From positions 558,001 to 622,000 of the forward strand of contig NADL03000016.1 in NCBI GenBank assembly GCA_002205965.3: a stretch of 64,000 nt of DNA, read 5' to 3'. The translations under genes and the position numbers were made by a program. The DNA comes from Kappaphycus alvarezii. Lineage: Eukaryota > Rhodophyta > Florideophyceae > Gigartinales > Solieriaceae. This document shows positions 32,610-43,682 of this stretch, piece after piece. The notes below the pieces were generated by a model. That model saw only the letters and a program-made list of their open reading frames with translations, was not told the origin of the DNA and did no database searches. Position 1 is the first letter of the stretch, and each line of letters opens with the position of its first letter.

Positions 32610-33179
32610 CTGTTGATGCCATGCTAGATCGCCTGTACTTTTAAGTTAAGCGTCGTTGGCAAATTAAGCATGAGGACGATCTTCCAGTTGCGAAGCATTT
32701 CCGAAAGACGGCCTGTAGTCATCGTTTCGAGATTTTGAAGCTGATAAACGGATATCTGCCAGAGCGAGCATCGACACGCGCAAAATGATGCAAGTATAAG
32801 CACCTCGATAATACTCCTGTTTAATTTACGTTTTTTGCGTAAATGGTTTCGTGGAAAGCATGAGAAATACACAAAACTTTTCTTAGGATTAATGTTGTTT
32901 GGTCACAACCTAAAATTTGTTTGAGAATTTAGTTAAACGTAAAATAACTATTATACTGCATACAGCACACTTTCAATCTGTGCCCTTAGAGTAGATCTGC
33001 GGTATTTGAAACAGTGAAATATGAAATCATTAGAATTATTGTACTAAATGTCAATGTTTCAATTTGTGCGTCCGGTCCATGGTTGCGAAAAGAAAAATCC
33101 GTAAAGTCTGAACTTGACCAAATTCAAGCCAAACTTCTTTCCTCCACTTTAACCACCCTGCCTTTGCTCTTCTAAAGTT
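32610..33179. other. no recognisable gene
   Basis: This lies between transposases H2 and H3. Frames are short and AT-rich. The N-terminal and central parts of H3 should be here if that element were complete, but I cannot find them. Confidence 0.35.
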
Positions 33180-33490
33180 ACTGTTCACCAGGTAAAACGA
33201 AATTAGACAAAAGTCTTAAGAAAGTCCCAAGCTGGGAAGGAATTGCTGCGGATGATGCGTGCACAATCGGTGGAAATATACTGACTCCATATGGTGGTCA
33301 AAAATCATGGCAGATCAAGAATTCCTTTAACTACTACTTTTCATCTTACCGTGTTACGATTGCACAAGAGTTACGGATGTTAGTTTCCCTGTTCGGAATA
33401 TTTTGGTCCCTCTCCAATTTAGTCTGCCACAAATACTTTAGTAATAATGGTCTCCTACGAACAATTTATTCATTGATAATCGAGGTGACA
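33180..33490 (+). pseudogene. Harbinger-like transposase H3, C-terminal fragment
   Basis: A plus-strand frame reads PSWEGIAADDACTIGGNILT, PYGGQKSWQIKNSFNYYFSS, YRVTIAQELRMLVSLFGIFW, then SPLQFSLP. The string 'SFNY-x-x-S-x-x-R-[VM]-x-[IV]-[EA]-x-x-F-G-[MI]-L-V...[FW]GIFW-x-PL' is the C-terminal third of this transposase class. The catalytic Glu after the Arg is Ala-Gln here. The rest of the protein is missing. A minus-strand coiled-coil ORF lies 280 bp beyond. Confidence 0.65.
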
Positions 33491-33768
33491 AATATTAAAA
33501 TCAGTTGGGTATCGCAGAAGGCAAACATGTGCAAGGTTCTTGTACAGTATATATAAGGACAATTTGCACACGGAAAACGTTCGAGAAACCGTCAGAGAGG
33601 AGAGTCATTGACCCGCGACGAAATAGCCAGTCAACTATATATCTTCGGGTTTCTGCGACCTAGAGTGAGGAGATGGAATGTTTCTATTGGATTGAAGAAC
33701 TGGAAACAACAATTTTCCCCTTAATAATAGTTTACATCATATTATTGGAAAGGTATCTCCTAAGATTA

Positions 33769-34017
33769 TTAAAGGTTTATCGACCACCGCCTCTCACTGT
33801 CGTCGCCTCTGGAGTAAAGCATGCTTCGCGCTTGTGCAATTGCAGAGAGGATATACTGCGCTTTTTTACCTTTACTGTCGATCTCCTGGAAATTTGATTT
33901 ATCTCGTTCAGCTTTTTCCGTTTCTCTAAACACTTCTTCCGATTGCAGTTTGAAGATATCCGAGATCTTCTCGAGATCCAAAATTTTGATTTCATGCTTT
34001 AGTCTCGACACTAGCAA
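33769..34017 (-). pseudogene. coiled-coil ORF, possible partner of H3
   Basis: An 82-codon frame reading LKHEIKILDLEKISDIFKLQ and ETEKAERDKSNFQEIDSKGK, heptad-like with alternating hydrophobic and charged residues. This resembles the C-terminal tails of SANT-like proteins paired with Harbinger transposases. No SANT domain is visible upstream, so the gene is a fragment and its link to H3 is by orientation and distance. Confidence 0.35.
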
Positions 34018-34560
34018 ACATTTTTGTAAATCCTGACTTGGGTGAAAGCAAGATTGTGCAGCGTGTGATGACTAGTCACATCTTTTCCTTCGTCCATGAG
34101 ATATATATACTGTATCATGGTTTAGGGCGAAAACTGTCGTTAATCATCTTCATAGCAGTTAGCGTCAATTTTGCACCTCATTTAGCGTTATTGGTTCACT
34201 GTAGTTCCTAGTGCACGGTAGGGCAAGGTCAAGCACAGGGGAAGGGCGCAAAGAATTCCGGTATTCCCCACCAGATCTGCCCCCGAATCCCTTTTTCAAC
34301 AAGGAGATCGGGCTGGGTTGCACAACCATCAGATTGGTGGTTATCTTGTAGCCGAAAGGGGAATGTGACTCTCATGGTTGCAAACCACCAAATTGGTAGT
34401 TTTGTTCTCTAGGCTACGGTCCAAATCAAAATTATCTGAGTACATCTACAAAAAACGTAGGTAGCATCAACAGCCCATATTCGACTTTCTTGTTGGTTAT
34501 TTGTTAGGGATGGCAGCGGTGATTTTCCTTTGTCGTTTCGTACGAGCAACTTTCGTTTAT
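34018..34560. other. no gene; two near-palindromic 19-bp boxes
   Basis: Boxes at 34,324-34,342 (aaccatcagattggtggtt) and 34,383-34,401 (aaccaccaaattggtagtt) are each almost self-complementary and are similar to one another. Their start points are 59 bp apart. No coding frame is recognised around them. Confidence 0.45.
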
Positions 34561-34649
34561 TCAAGCAATACGCTAGGTCAGTCGCTCTATGTCCGCCCTT
34601 TCCGTTGTGGCCGCGATTAGTATCCTAAGCTGCAGTTTGGCATCCTCTT

Positions 34650-35240
34650 CTGGTATCCAAAGCTTTCCTGTTTTCGTGCGATGCACTCTACCTTCCAGTT
34701 GTTATTTCTCTGGGGCCGCGATGGTAGCATTGCGCTAGGATTCGAGTATTTCCTCCATGGTTGGCCAGTCATATTTTGCGGGTAGTCCACGGTTGAAAGC
34801 TGCTGTCATGAGTGCTCGGAGGCTCCCCGTCGAGCCTGGTAGTACTATTTGCTTCATCTGTACAGCCCATCTGGTAAGCATATCAGCCCATGCGTTTCGC
34901 TTCCCCGCAACGTGCTTGATTATGAACAGAAATACGTTAAACTTCAAAGCCCAACGAGTGCGTTTGTTTGTGGTGTGTCGTGCCACGCCAGAGTTACGGT
35001 CGTAGCGTTCGTAGATGTACACCTGTTAATCGGTGTGTATGTACAATATTTATCCAACGATGAAATGGTCTAGTCTGATCATGCACTCCACTATCGCGAA
35101 TCCTTCCTTTTCTGGTATGCTCCACCTTTCCGAGGACCCTCAGAAAGCACCAGAAAGTAAACAGAGTAGTTTTGGTCTTGTTCTCTCGGTCCCTGTCCTG
35201 CTGGTCTAACGGGTGATTGGGCCAGCACTCCATCCCAGTG
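34650..35240 (-). pseudogene. gypsy RNase H and start of integrase
   Basis: LFTDMFERHWDGVLAQSPV carries the first RNase H Asp. TRWALKFNVFLFIIKHVAGK then RNAWADMLTRW matches the RNase H end '[RK]W-x-x-x-L-x-x-[FY]-x-[FV]-x-[IV]-x-[HY]-x-x-G-x-x-N-x-x-[AV]-D-x-L-[ST]-R'. Further on, GKLWIPEEDAKLQLRILIAA fits the entry to the integrase zinc-binding domain. Sequence beyond that is lost. Confidence 0.6.
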
Positions 35241-35299
35241 CCTCTCGAACATGTCGGTGAATAGACAGATTCTATAGCCCTCCTTCGACAGTGAAGTCT

Positions 35300-35720
35300 T
35301 AGTTGCTACGAAAAGTTGTGTTTTGAACCGCTAGAAATTCTCCAAACGATGTAGTGTCCGTTGGAGGCGCGCTTTGCGTAGCGTCTTCTTTGTCCGCTTC
35401 CCAGCTTGCTTACATGCGTCTTCGAGAAGCTGGTGTAGTGGCTTTACCAGTCTAGAGTCGGCAATGAATTTTCTCATCCAGTTCGTCGTGCACAAAAGCT
35501 GTTGTAGCTGGTCTGCAATTAGTTGGGCTTGAATCACAAGGAATACCTCGAAATTTATTGGATCGGTACGAATTTCTTTTAAGGAAATGGTTTTCCCGCA
35601 GAATTTAACCTCTCTCGTAAATAAGAAGACTTTTTCGGTTTCATTTTGAACCCTACCTCTGTACAGACTTCAAAAATGCAGTGATGTCTTCTAGTAGCTC
35701 TTAATCGTTCTTTTTAGGGA
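35300..35720 (-). pseudogene. gypsy RT thumb/connection region
   Basis: Frames give TREVKFCGKTISLKEIRTDP ('F-L-G-x-x-[IV]-S-x-x-G-[IV]-x-x-D-P') and LLCTTNWMRKFIADSRLVKP then LHQLLE ('[LF]-x-x-x-N-[WY]-Y-R-x-[FY]-[IV]...PL-x-x-L'). Both are standard connection landmarks of gypsy RT. Frames are interrupted. Confidence 0.55.
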
Positions 35721-35837
35721 GAAGAAAATAATCTAACGACTGCAGCGTGCGCTGGACTCTGGCTTCGAGCTTTTCCCATGTCACTGACTGAAAGGGGGGA
35801 AAATTGGGGTATTTTATTGATTTAAAAATAGGTTAGC

Positions 35838-36293
35838 CTATGTTACAAAATGATTCCCAAAGTCTGTTCCACCCTGGAGAGTCCTTGTCAAGGAATAGGT
35901 CCCGATTGGTGTTTGGAGAGACGTTTTTTCCTGGGAGGTCTCGTCCAGTAGAATTTCCAAATAGTCGTGAGTTAAATTTGTGGTGGCGAAGCAGGTACTT
36001 CCTCCACAATCCTGCAGCATTAATTCCAAGTGCTGCATAGCTGACTGTGGCGGGAGTGTTCGTGCGTTGGTTCACACCAGATCGAAAGCGAAGCGGAGTT
36101 TTCCAGTGCCAGGTTTGTTTACTGAAACAACTGGGCAAGCCCATTTTGAATGGTCATTCTTGTAGATGGCCCAATTTTTCTCCAGATAGTAGAAGGTATG
36201 CTCGATGAACGCTCGCTGTGCCGGAGAGTATCTTGGTTGCGACGTGCGATGGGGTCTAGCGTTCGGGATGAGTTTGATAGACAGAATGCGCAC
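35838..36293 (-). pseudogene. gypsy reverse transcriptase, fingers and palm start
   Basis: Frame 1 reads RYSPAQRAFIEHTFYYLEKN and SKWACPVVSVNKPGTGKLRF followed by AFDLV. This matches gypsy RT 'x-S-x-[WY]-[AS]-[SC]-P-[VI]-V-x-V-x-K...[KR]-[LR]-R-[FM]-[CA]-x-D-[YL]'. After a shift, MQHLELMLQDCGGSTCFATT is followed by KTSLQTPIGTYSLTRTLQGG, the palm segment before motif B. The catalytic Asp expected in F-x-x-[LM]-D-L is Asn in TTNLTHDY. Confidence 0.65.
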
Positions 36294-36899
36294 GTCTGCT
36301 AGCGGCTGTGAACCCAGTTTGATTCAACAACAGCCACAGTTTTTCTCCAACAGGCGGTGCAGCTTTCCGGGTCCTTCGATCGACATGCAATTATTTCGCG
36401 CCACGTAGACCGCGCATCTTATGGATTCGCTAATATACTCAGGTTTGCCCTCTCCGAACCCAGCCTGAAGGCATTCGGTCAACTCGATGGGGAATCTTCG
36501 CTGTCTTTGTACAAGGGGCCTTTGTATATTGCTTCAGAAAAGCTTATATCTCCACTTGTGCAGCTCATCCTCCGATTTTCCATCGATAGGCGAGGCTACG
36601 CGGTGCAGGTGCTCGTTGAAATCAAATCCAGTCGACTTCAGAAGAAGTTTCCCAGATGAATATCTGGCATTTACGTGTCAGTGACCAGGAACAGTACCAT
36701 TCGAATACGGACAAGTAGCCCTGTTTTTGGTAACAAGATCTTTAAATCTAAGTTCGCAGTCCTCGATGCAGTGGCCGAATTTTGAGAACTGTCTGATTTT
36801 AAGGCAGTATCAAGAGTGATTGGTGACTCCAGGTGCTTGACTGATACTCCATTGTACTGTGCTGCGACGGATTAGAAGAAATACAAAGGAATAGTATAG

Positions 36900-37344
36900 T
36901 AGTATGCGCAGGATTCGCCAAGCTCAATTGTTTCAGTGTTGTTCAAACAGATTTTGTACCTTTTTCTTCCGCGTTGAGCGTAAAACACGTTTCGAATCGG
37001 AGCGCTTCTGCTTTAGCATTATTAGTGATCTTCTTCTTGTTCCCAAATTATCTGTCAAGAAGCGCGCGGCTTTTCTCTTTTTTTGATCGGGCACTTGCTG
37101 ATTAGATGCGTGCCAGAACATTTTTCCTTGTCTAGGCAAAATTTATTCCATTCTTCTGCTTCGAAGAGCTAGTACGGTCTCCTGTCAGTTTATTGCTTAC
37201 GATATTTCGTCGTCGCATGAGTGGGCAGAGTTTTCCTCGACTTTTTCCCGCCTGCTTGGTTGTCAGTGATCCAGCGGTGTCGCGCAAATGCGGCTGTTTG
37301 CGCTTCACCCTCTTTGTAGAGCACTGTACCATGTGCTGTTGCAC
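36900..37344 (-). pseudogene. gypsy Gag tail with zinc knuckle
   Basis: Two overlapping frames. One reads CLDKEKCSGTHLISKCPIKK, a C-x5-C-x-G-x-H-x4-C knuckle with spacing typical of some gypsy Gag proteins, followed by a basic tail. The upstream frame is Lys/Arg/Gln-rich, consistent with an RNA-binding region. A stop and shift separate the two. Confidence 0.5.
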
Positions 37345-37525
37345 TGCAAGGGTTAAAATACTAATTCTGAAATATTTAAGATCCTTTTGTGCTCTTCCTT
37401 CCAGAGCCTCATCTTGCCGATTACAATCTGCCTTAGCTAGGGTGGCTCTATCTTACGAACAAGTTTACCGATCAATTACTTGCATTGGTCGTAGTCCGCT
37501 ATGATTCTCGATGCATCGTACTCAT

Positions 37526-37846
37526 CTAATATTGAAATAGTTTCCAGCACCTCATTCTGCGCGTTTCCAGGCGGCTTACAAGACATGGAATGAACTTGAT
37601 CGTAGAAAGAGCTTCATCGACACGTTCACTGGGATCACAGATCATCAATGAAAGGCGAGATTCAAACCATGATTTGATTGACTCATCTGTTGTCTCCTCG
37701 GCTGAAGAATCTCCGTCGAGAGGGCCGAGAATGCACAATCTGTGTAGAAGTCTTGGTTTCATGCAACGGCGGATGGATGCTGGTTTGACGGGAGGCTTTC
37801 TAGAATTAAAATATTTGATGCGGTCCTTGTTTGCACAGTAATCCAC
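37526..37846 (-). pseudogene. gypsy Gag fragment
   Basis: A 106-codon frame with MKPRLLHRLCILGPLDGDSS and TDESIKSWFESRLSLMICDP. The pattern 'L-x-G-x-A-x-x-[WF]-[FY]' and helix-rich composition fit a gypsy capsid segment. It lies upstream of the zinc knuckle. The function would be particle assembly. Confidence 0.4.
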
Positions 37847-37850
37847 GAGG

Positions 37851-39713
37851 GCATAGTCTACTCTATCTAAAATAGACAGTAGATTTTCTACTATTTTTTT
37901 TCCGCGTCTATGTAGGCCATAAATTCTATAAACATTTGCTTCTATATATATTTATGGATACTCTAGGTAGATCTTTATTGTGGTAGGTACAAATCCACGC
38001 GCATGCTAGAGCGAAAGCACTGTAATGAAAGTATTGGGGCGACTGCGCCCAATTTGGTAAAGGGAATTCCCAATTCAACAGTTTTACGAGAATACAATCC
38101 AATGCACTGAAGCAAAAAATTTACTGTTTTTAGAGGCTCCTGCAAGCGATACTCTACTTTTTCCCTTAAATTCACGACAATTCAGATTCAATATATGGTT
38201 TGCTGTCTTTCTAACAGTCATTTTACGCAAAATACAGTGAGAGTAATCCATTAATTATAGTTTACAAAGGGGTTTAAACGAACGTGTCGACTTTCAAATT
38301 CTAACTATAATGTTTAATCTTCTATTCTTTGAAAAATTGGTAGTGTCAGAAAATTGCACTGAAAGCTCCGTAATGCTTCGTATCGAACCAACTGTATCGA
38401 ATTGTAGTGGAATAAAAGTACTATCAGGCTTTGGAATAAGAATTGGATTCTCTTCAATACTTAAAAAGATTTTATCACCAAGCTTGTAAGGAGTTGTCAA
38501 ATGCTTACGTTTTATTCTAATCCCAGCTATATCGCAATATGCCTTTGCTTATGATTTTCCAATTGCTAATTTCTGAGCACCAGTGTCGAGAAAAATTCCG
38601 TGGAATTTCTCGGAATTGGTGTGCTTCGGCAATATGCTACTCTTGACAGTCAAAACATCATACATATTATGTGTTTATTTTCTATTACTCTTAGCTTTCT
38701 TGGGAAAAACGAATTTAACGTTATAAATGATAGGCGTTTCTGTTTTTCCTCGAGATTGAGTTATAATCACTTTCCAGCGCTTTTAGAGCTTGAAAATAAT
38801 GCTCATACACACTTTCCACTTTCGCTTTGTAGAATTTCTTGGCAGTTTCTGTAAAGTTGTGGAGATATTTGAGCTCTTTACTTCATTGAGCAAATAATAC
38901 TGGCAGGCATACTTGTTTTTATCTATGATAATGTTTTAACATTCAGCTACGCTACCAGAATTTTTCCTGTTTTCTTCTCCGAAGCGCATGAAAATTGAGC
39001 GTGAGGCCTTGTTTTCTGACGGTGTGGAGGTTTAAGTGTACACTGGAGTGGAACGTATGGGGTTTGGGGCGAGCCTAATGGGTGAGCCTGTTGGTTACGC
39101 AGGAGAATTGAAATATGCACCAACATGGATTCATGCTTTGCTGAGGCCACCATTGTTGAAACTATTTCACGCAACGGTCTTTGAAAGCAGAGCAGATTCA
39201 TGGCGGACGGTTGTAACTATGCGTTCCGCGGGAAATAAAATCAACTTGCGAATAAGCGATGGATTGCTCAGAATCTGTCCCGAGAAAGGCATAGGAATGG
39301 GAGACTACTCAAGCAACCGAGGCCTTAATTCATCCACAGAGAGGGAAATATCCTCAACATAGTCTTTGACGCAGTTCACAAAGACTGCTGCAATTCTGTG
39401 GTCTGTCTAATACCTTCACCGAAAAATATATTAGTACACCCTTTTGCAATAGCAAATTAATCGTGATTTAATGTTTCGAATTTTGTCGCCTTTTCAGTGT
39501 TTTCCTTTTCGAACTAGTTTAATTTCTTTTTTTGTGAGGAGACATACTATTTTTTTCGCTCCGTGTTTTTTGATCCCACTGCAAACCTTGCTTTCAACTT
39601 TTTTTTTGATTTGTGTTGTTTCAATGTTCAATCAAGAACCAAATTTAATTTGAAATTTCAAACTTTAACTTAATCGGAACAATATTGAATATCCAGATTG
39701 CATTTATGTAAAT
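37851..39713. other. remnant region with a gypsy-like integrase tail
   Basis: Mostly AT-rich and without continuous frames. The segment at 38,294-38,640 (listed separately) is the only part I can relate to a family. A 108-codon plus frame at 39,036-39,362 and its minus shadow have no motif. A T-rich run occupies 39,480-39,620. Confidence 0.35.
38294..38640 (-). pseudogene. gypsy-like integrase C-terminal remnant
   Basis: Minus frames contain LVLRNQQLENHKQRHIAI-like helix residues (with a stop) and, after a shift, TTPYKLGDKIFLSIEENP. The 'Y-x-x-G-D-x-[VI]-[FLW]-L-S' segment follows the integrase core in gypsy polyproteins, preceded by an A-Q-x-x-x-x-x-x-Y-[AN] helix. It is upstream of, and separate from, the 34.6-37.9 kb element, so it derives from another insertion. 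Confidence 0.35.
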
Positions 39714-39975
39714 CTAATTTGAGACTAACCTTAAATGATTCATTCCGGTGTTGTGGCGCTGTAAATTTGAGTGAATCACGAAGCTGTGTTTGCACTCCGG
39801 GCACCACGGCGAATTTTTCTTGTCCTGTAAGCGGTTCTTGTGCTTGCTGCTCTGTAAATGGTCGAAGCAGGTTTTAGACCCATTGCAAGTAACCTTGCAG
39901 AGATCACAGATCCTCCCCTTTAAAGCCACACGTGTAGATGTAGCCTTGGTAACCCGCGGGCGATCAGCTAATCAA
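39714..39975 (-). CDS. paired C2H2 (U1/JAZ-type) zinc-finger ORF or exon
   Basis: Open from just after a TGA to the stop at 39,714. Finger 1 ICDLCKVTCNGSKTCFDHLQ then SSKH (C-x2-C-x12-H-x5-H) and finger 2 PWCPECKHSFVIHSNLQRHN then TGMNH (C-x2-C-x12-H-x5-H) are both complete and in one frame. There is no ATG at the start, but an ag|ctgatcgc junction could be a splice acceptor, so this may be a 3' exon. It resembles the broken paired-finger gene at 22.8-23.3 kb in layout. Fingers of this spacing bind dsRNA or structured RNA. The gene may be a host gene or a transposon passenger. Confidence 0.5.
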
Positions 39976-40075
39976 CGGTAAGCTTCTCGGCGTAGGCGTA
40001 GAGGAGACCCAGAAGTACAGTAGGTCTGAAAGCACTTCCAGCCGCGGGAGGACCTGTAAGATCACTAATTGAAAT

Positions 40076-40463
40076 TTAACGACGTGGCACACGTGGAAGA
40101 GCAGAAATCTGAACTTCGCCTGAACCTGAATTTACACGTGTAGTACCTGAACCTGATTCTGAAATGACAGGAACACCTACTGTTACTCGATTGGGCGGAA
40201 GTGAAGGCCTTATATTGGTCTTCGATGGCGATTTCTGTATGCCACGTGGAGAATCCTTGTTGGTCAAAGATACTGTGACCCTTGGCGAAATTGAAGTGAT
40301 GTTCGTGCTTACAGTCTACACAGTCGGAGTTGGGATGATTCTGACAAATATTGACAGCTTACACAAAGTCGATCGGGATTCCGATCTTGTTCTGTATTCG
40401 TCCGGGTCAGGTGTGCTCCGTGTCACTACGATCGAATCGCTGCCCTTATTTGGGACTAGATAG
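40076..40463 (-). other. Ser/Thr/Arg-rich frames upstream of the zinc-finger ORF
   Basis: Minus frames read SIVVTRSTPDPDEYRTRSES and, after a shift, NKDSPRGIQKSPSKTNIRPS, rich in Ser/Pro/Arg like a disordered protein region. They may be further exons of the zinc-finger gene, but no splice sites can be assigned with confidence. Confidence 0.25.
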
Positions 40464-40619
40464 TGTTCAAAAATTATCAAAAAATAAACGTACTTGTCAG
40501 TAATTACCGGCTTACGGGTGGCTTGAAACAACACAAAGCGAACAAATAAGTATATTTTCATTATCGAGTGCCAAATAAACTTACTTTTTAAATTATCTGA
40601 AAACCGATAAATCAAGCTT

Positions 40620-41329
40620 GTCTCGGGAAAAGCAGATTGGCGGCGTTAGTTTCGAGCCTGACAAAAACGGCAGACGTATTTGCTATTGTAGAACAGTCGA
40701 GCCGGTTGAAAATAAAATTTTTGATGATTTTTAATGCCAATGTTCAAGGCGGCGATTCGTTTTATAGGCAGCAGATGACTTCGACTGTCTCTACCATATC
40801 TATTAACTACTAGCTTAAGTACCTAGCACATAGTCCTGGAGATGGTCCTAGTGACCCTTATACTATATTTATCCTAAGAGGAATCGCTAAAAGTACAACA
40901 GGATGGAGAAAATACAGACCACGTAATATATGAGTAGAAGTAAGGGCAAAATAATTACTTTAAATGACTGTAAATAGTAAATAAATAAAGGTTATATATC
41001 CAATATTTCCGAAAACGCTGTGGGATTCGCATAATACAGTACCGCTAGTGTACTTTACTGTACAGTGCTGTCCAAGCGAACAGGATTTTCCGTTGCGGAG
41101 GGCAGAGTTGAGCACTGACAAAAAATGTGACTGCAAGCTATGAGTGGAAAACAGTAATGTATGTCATCAGGACAGCATTACAGTGTAATGAGGTATCTAG
41201 GTTGTCGGTAATTTCCACCATTTATAAACTCGCCGGCGACCGTCAGCCCTATGGGAGACCGGGGTAAGGTCTGGTCTATCAGATGTTATGGTCCTTACGC
41301 TTTAACAGCGCAACCAACGCAAGCCCAGA
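40620..41329. other. no recognisable gene
   Basis: Non-coding looking, with several tactgtac-like strings around 41,030-41,070. The right part (41,230-41,330) lies just upstream of the C2 Gag region and may be its leader or 5' LTR edge. No LTR pair was found. Confidence 0.35.
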
Positions 41330-42370
41330 AATGACAGTAGGCACATTACACGGCGACTATTTCCACCAAATTACGCCACGGATTAAGCGCAGGCACTACT
41401 GCAGCACAAGCGAAGTTTAGCCAGATCTGTGGCGACAAGCAAAGCAAACAATGGCTTCTCCAAGCCATCCGGAAAAACGTTCCCAGCCCAAGCCAGCAAT
41501 CAAGCCATGGATGAACAGAGGACAACTGTCGACGCTGCACAGGACGAAATAAGCTACATGAGTACGGGCGCTGGAGCTCACGCTTGAGCAGCACGACTTG
41601 CTACACTTGTTGGCTGATGTGGATCCACCAATACCCACCCAGGAGGACCAAACCAACCTCCACATAGAAAAGACTTCATGCACCGCTGTCATCAGGGCGA
41701 GCATATCAACGGAATTCAGTTAGGTATGGGCGCTCAACAGCTTCTGCCAGCCGCCCACGGCCGTATTTACCACATTGAAGTCGCTCCTCGAGCGTGACTT
41801 AAAGATCATGCATTCACTGATGGAACGAGAAGCACAAACCTGTACCCAAACGATGCGATGTTCTTCGAGGACTACTTCGAAAGGCATAGGGCAGTAAGAG
41901 CCAAGATGCTGGCAGCCAAAACCCCCGAGATTCGAGAAGAAAGCACCAAAGTGAGGTTCATGCTACAGAGCCTCAGGCAGAACACGAAGTACGATTGAAT
42001 TTCCATGGTAGCGGCATTCTACGATGCACCTACAACTTTGACCAAGATGGATGCAGCATTGCCCTCCTTATCATAACAAGATGCCGGCTTGCCGACGAAA
42101 TAAGACCCTCCAGTCAGAGAAAGCGCTCCATCATCCCAAAGCAGGCGCCGTTAACATAAAAAAAAGGCGGGGAGAGCAAACAGTTGCAAAGGGAATCATA
42201 CCGGAATCACGAAGGAGAATTCACAGAGAAACAGATAGAGCAGCTAGCCGACCTAGTTAAAGCAATCGCAACTTCACTGCCTGACAATCCCAATAAGCCT
42301 GCCGCCATCGGGCGAACGGGGCGACCCACCTGGGATCTCAGCGTGGCTATGTCGCAGCCAGGCAACTGAT
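41330..42370 (+). pseudogene. C2 Gag-like region
   Basis: Broken frames include TKLRHGLSAGTTAAQAKFSQ and later AMFFEDYFERHRAVRAKMLA then REESTKVRFMLQSLRQNTKY, helix-rich strings consistent with a copia capsid. The zinc knuckle usually found before protease is not seen. The assignment relies on position immediately upstream of the protease-like motif. Confidence 0.4.
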
Positions 42371-42379
42371 GACGTATCG

Positions 42380-42780
42380 GATGCCGACGAGGGGAATGCA
42401 GCAAGTTTAAACTAGACTTCGGGGCGCACCCCATTCATGTCAAACTTATAATTAAAAGGATGAAGAAGCTCCGTGAACCTCTAACCGCTTAATCCCCAAG
42501 CAAATCACAAAAAAATGTGAACGCACTCTGCACAACTGGCACTGAGCCCCCGAGGTGCCCACCTATTAAGGTCCCAGCCTTACACAACAACAAGCTGACC
42601 GCTAACTAGGTCTTGGTCAGGGATATCGCCATAAACCACGGACCGTTGCTAATGGCCAAGGAGGCAGCATACGTGTTCGATAAGCAAATAGGCATCCGCA
42701 TACCCATTGCAACATAGGGCACACAGAATAAGTAATCAATGACCCCAAAAGGAACAAGGACCGCAGCGCAAGGACGCAGA
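42380..42780 (+). pseudogene. C2 protease-like region
   Basis: A frame begins KLDFGAHPIHVK, fitting the retropepsin active site D-[ST]-G-A with Phe in the second place, then NKLTANQVLVRDIAINHGPL and AAYVFDKQIGIRIPI. The sequence resembles the copia protease to integrase linker 'N-L-[IL]-S-V-x-x-L..G'. It is interrupted by stops. Confidence 0.4.
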
Positions 42781-43025
42781 AGCGATCTCAGCCACCGCAT
42801 GCAAAGCAGCGGCAACAGCAGACACGGACTAAGACGATGGAGCAGCCAGGTCCCAACAAGTGTTTTCAAATCCCACCTGTACACGTCGAAACGGTAGTAA
42901 ATAAACCCTACTACCTTGCCAACGTCATACAGCCGAACTCCAAGAGAAATCAGTCGGACAAAGAGCGCATATTCCACAATATATAACTTGATCTTCCACC
43001 AAATCAATTTGTATACGCTCCAAAA

Positions 43026-43500
43026 ATGGAAAAGGAGGAATTTATACTACTCTCCGAGGTGCTCAAAGAAAGGGTGCCCAAACTAACGTGCTCAGGATGC
43101 GCACATTTCGAACGCAAGCCGCAGCAATACAAGCTTACATCACATGACCACAAGGTCTGCTCGGCACTATGTTCGGATGTTATGGGGCCAGTACACCACG
43201 CAGTCAACACAGGAACAAGTATGTTGCAGTATTTATGGATCTTTTCTCATTGTTCGTCACATGCTATTTCATACCGACCCGAATTGACGTCAACAAGTTT
43301 GTGCGCGACACACTTTCACTCGTTCACAACAGACATAATCGTTACCCGAACACGTTCAAAACAGACAATGCACGTGAGTATTTATCAAAGGATCTGCAAC
43401 AACTTTAAGACCATTTCTGCATCCCGGTGAACCCAACAAACCACTAAAATCCGCAGCAGAACTCACTAGCGGAGCAGATATTCTCAGTATTGATGATGTC
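43026..43500 (+). pseudogene. C2 integrase zinc segment and catalytic core
   Basis: Frame 1: KLTCSGCAHFERKPQQYKLT, then CSDVMGPVHHAVNTG, matching 'C-x2-C-x-x-x-K...D-[VL]-x-GP'. Frame 2, overlapping: YVAVFMDLFSLFVTCYFIPT (first Asp), FKTDNAREYLS (second Asp in T-D-N-x-x-E-[YF]) and, after stops, NPQQNSLAEQIFS where the Glu of A-E is the third catalytic residue. All three acidic positions of the DDE triad can be seen, but across a frameshift and two stops. Confidence 0.75.
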
Positions 43501-43682
43501 GGCACGGGCAACTCTGCATCAAGCCCAAGTACCCGAAAAATATTAGTTTTGAGCGCTGAGGGATGCTGTGTTCAAGCATAATATCACTAAACACTCAAAA
43601 AGCTGGCCTGAAGGTAGCATTTCAGGGAGCGTAGGTCCTTCCCCATTACTGTGTCGGTATACCCTTTTTCAGTCGATTGTAG

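Larger units (their letters stand above)
34600..37850 (-). mobile_element. degenerate Ty3/gypsy retrotransposon
   Basis: Minus-strand order Gag, zinc knuckle, RT, RNase H, start of integrase, with RT before integrase as in gypsy. Each domain is recognisable but the frames are broken. The integrase core and the 3' LTR are not seen; the sequence loses similarity near 34.6 kb. No 5' LTR was identified near 37.85 kb. Length and order fit an element that has lost its 3' third. Confidence 0.75.
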
